From: Streptomyces sp. ATexAB-D23
GTDB taxonomy: Bacteria > Actinomycetota > Actinomycetes > Streptomycetales > Streptomycetaceae
Direction: 5' to 3'
DNA length: 64,000 nucleotides
Assembly (NCBI RefSeq): GCF_000373645.1
Contig: NZ_KB892001.1
Coordinates: 376,441 to 440,440 of the forward strand
The position numbers and the translations under genes were made by a program. Under the pieces are notes generated by a model. That model was not told the DNA's origin, ran no database searches, and saw only the letters and a list, made by a program, of their open reading frames with translations. Every line of letters starts with the position of its first letter. The stretch's first letter is position 1. Positions 63,455 to 64,000 of the stretch are shown here, in pieces.

Positions 63455-64000
63455 TGTCTCCCACCACCCCGCGAACCACCGTCCCGCGCACCGCCGCACT
63501 GCTCGGCGGCGTCCTGCTCGCCGCGCTCGCCGGCTGCGGCACCTCCGCCGACGAGGCCGCCCCCGCCGCCGAAGCGGCCGGCCCGACCGTCAGGGCCCGG
63601 CACGTCACCCAGCCCCAGCCACCGGGGCTGGCCGGGATGCCGCCGGTGCTCGACCCGAAGAACGTGTACGCGGCCGACGCCCCCGGAAAGCTGTCCCCGG
63701 TCGTCAAGGACTTCCCGTCCCGCGTCTACGTGCCCAACACCAACTCCGACACGGTGACGGTCATCGACCCCGCCACGTACAAGGTCATCGAGACCATCCC
63801 GGTCGGCCGGCAGCCGCAGCACGTCGTGCCGTCCTGGGACCTGAAGACGCTCTGGGTCAACAACGACGTCGGCGACAGCCTCACCGCCATCGACCCGGCG
63901 ACCGGGAAGGCGGGGAAGACGGTCGGCGTCTCCGACCCGTACAACCTCTACTTCACACCGAACGGCAAGTACGCCGTCGTGATGGCCTCCATGGACCGCG
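63454..64000 (+). CDS. YncE/YVTN-type beta-propeller lipoprotein (partial)
   Basis: An open frame begins at the ATG overlapping the previous stop and runs off the window end after about 182 codons. A signal peptide ends in the lipobox LAALAGC (Cys near residue 28). After a linker, repeated propeller blades appear: VYVPNTNSDTVTVIDPATYKV, then LWVNNDVGDSLTAIDPATGKAG, then LYFTPNGKYAVVMAS. This is the YVTN/YncE repeat pattern. It is probably a surface or periplasm-side binding protein that works with the NodB-like partner. The 3' part is missing, so length and stop cannot be judged. Confidence 0.8.
   Translation, partial: MSPTTPRTTVPRTAALLGGVLLAALAGCGTSADEAAPAAEAAGPTVRARHVTQPQPPGLAGMPPVLDPKNVYAADAPGKLSPVVKDFPSRVYVPNTNSDTVTVIDPATYKVIETIPVGRQPQHVVPSWDLKTLWVNNDVGDSLTAIDPATGKAGKTVGVSDPYNLYFTPNGKYAVVMASMDR

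Overview
The window is about 64 kb of very GC-rich chromosomal DNA with strong G/C third-position bias, frequent GTG starts, tightly overlapping start/stop codons and many T-poor GC-rich terminator hairpins. This, with the gene set (icmA, pyk-ackA-pta-pfkA, the GlgE maltosyltransferase pathway, DUF6230/DUF6114 surface genes, L,D-transpeptidases), points to a Streptomyces chromosome core or a very close actinomycete. From memory the order resembles the region around pfkA2, glgE and glgX of S. coelicolor; I could not check this. I see no tRNA, rRNA, CRISPR array, prophage or intact transposase.

Layout. 0-3 kb: a MarR regulator whose stop codon lies in a MITE-like palindrome, then three AIM24-family genes in one operon. 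3-7.4 kb: a DUF3817 membrane protein, a thiamine-binding-type gene broken by a 44-bp repeat, an ArsR-type regulator divergent from an MFS exporter, a MarR regulator and a second DUF3817 protein. 7.4-11 kb: isobutyryl-CoA mutase large subunit (icmA) behind a 24-bp perfect palindrome, a convergent TetR, and a CnoX-like thioredoxin-TPR protein. 11-14.4 kb: a three-gene secreted or membrane cassette (DUF6230, DUF6114, Ser/Pro/Lys-rich exported protein). 14.4-20.6 kb: pyruvate kinase, acetate kinase, phosphate acetyltransferase (with an 18-residue in-frame insertion) and 6-phosphofructokinase, the lower glycolysis and acetate node.

20.7-28 kb: an XRE regulator, then a DeoR-regulated polyol operon (binding protein, two permeases, zinc dehydrogenase, PfkB-type sugar kinase) with no ATPase of its own. 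28-31.7 kb: a CitA/DcuS-type sensor and regulator divergent from a dicarboxylate symporter. 31.8-32.5 kb: a MerR-thioredoxin pair behind a 20-bp inverted repeat. 32.6-43.7 kb: the alpha-glucan cluster glgB, maltokinase, treS and glgE in one leftward operon, with glgP divergent and glgX further on at 55.5-57.7 kb. Together they convert trehalose to maltose, maltose-1-phosphate and branched glucan, and degrade it again.

43.9-47.3 kb: a secreted alginate-lyase-like protein facing a secreted M4 metalloprotease. 47.7-51.6 kb: a heterodimeric ABC exporter. 51.7-55.5 kb: an ABC-2 exporter with a NarL-type two-component system. 57.9-60.6 kb: tandem lipoprotein L,D-transpeptidases. 60.7-62.3 kb: an enoyl-CoA hydratase and an RsbW-like ATPase. 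62.6-64 kb: a lipoprotein with a NodB-like fold lacking the usual first catalytic motif, followed by a beta-propeller lipoprotein cut by the window end.

The most unusual signals are small repeats interacting with genes: a TAG-headed element that supplies the stop codons of three unrelated genes, a 44-bp hairpin repeat that breaks a gene, and a 54-bp segment added in frame to pta. Several perfect palindromes look like unassigned operators, notably those before icmA, at 9.88 kb, before the DUF6230 cassette and before merR-trx.
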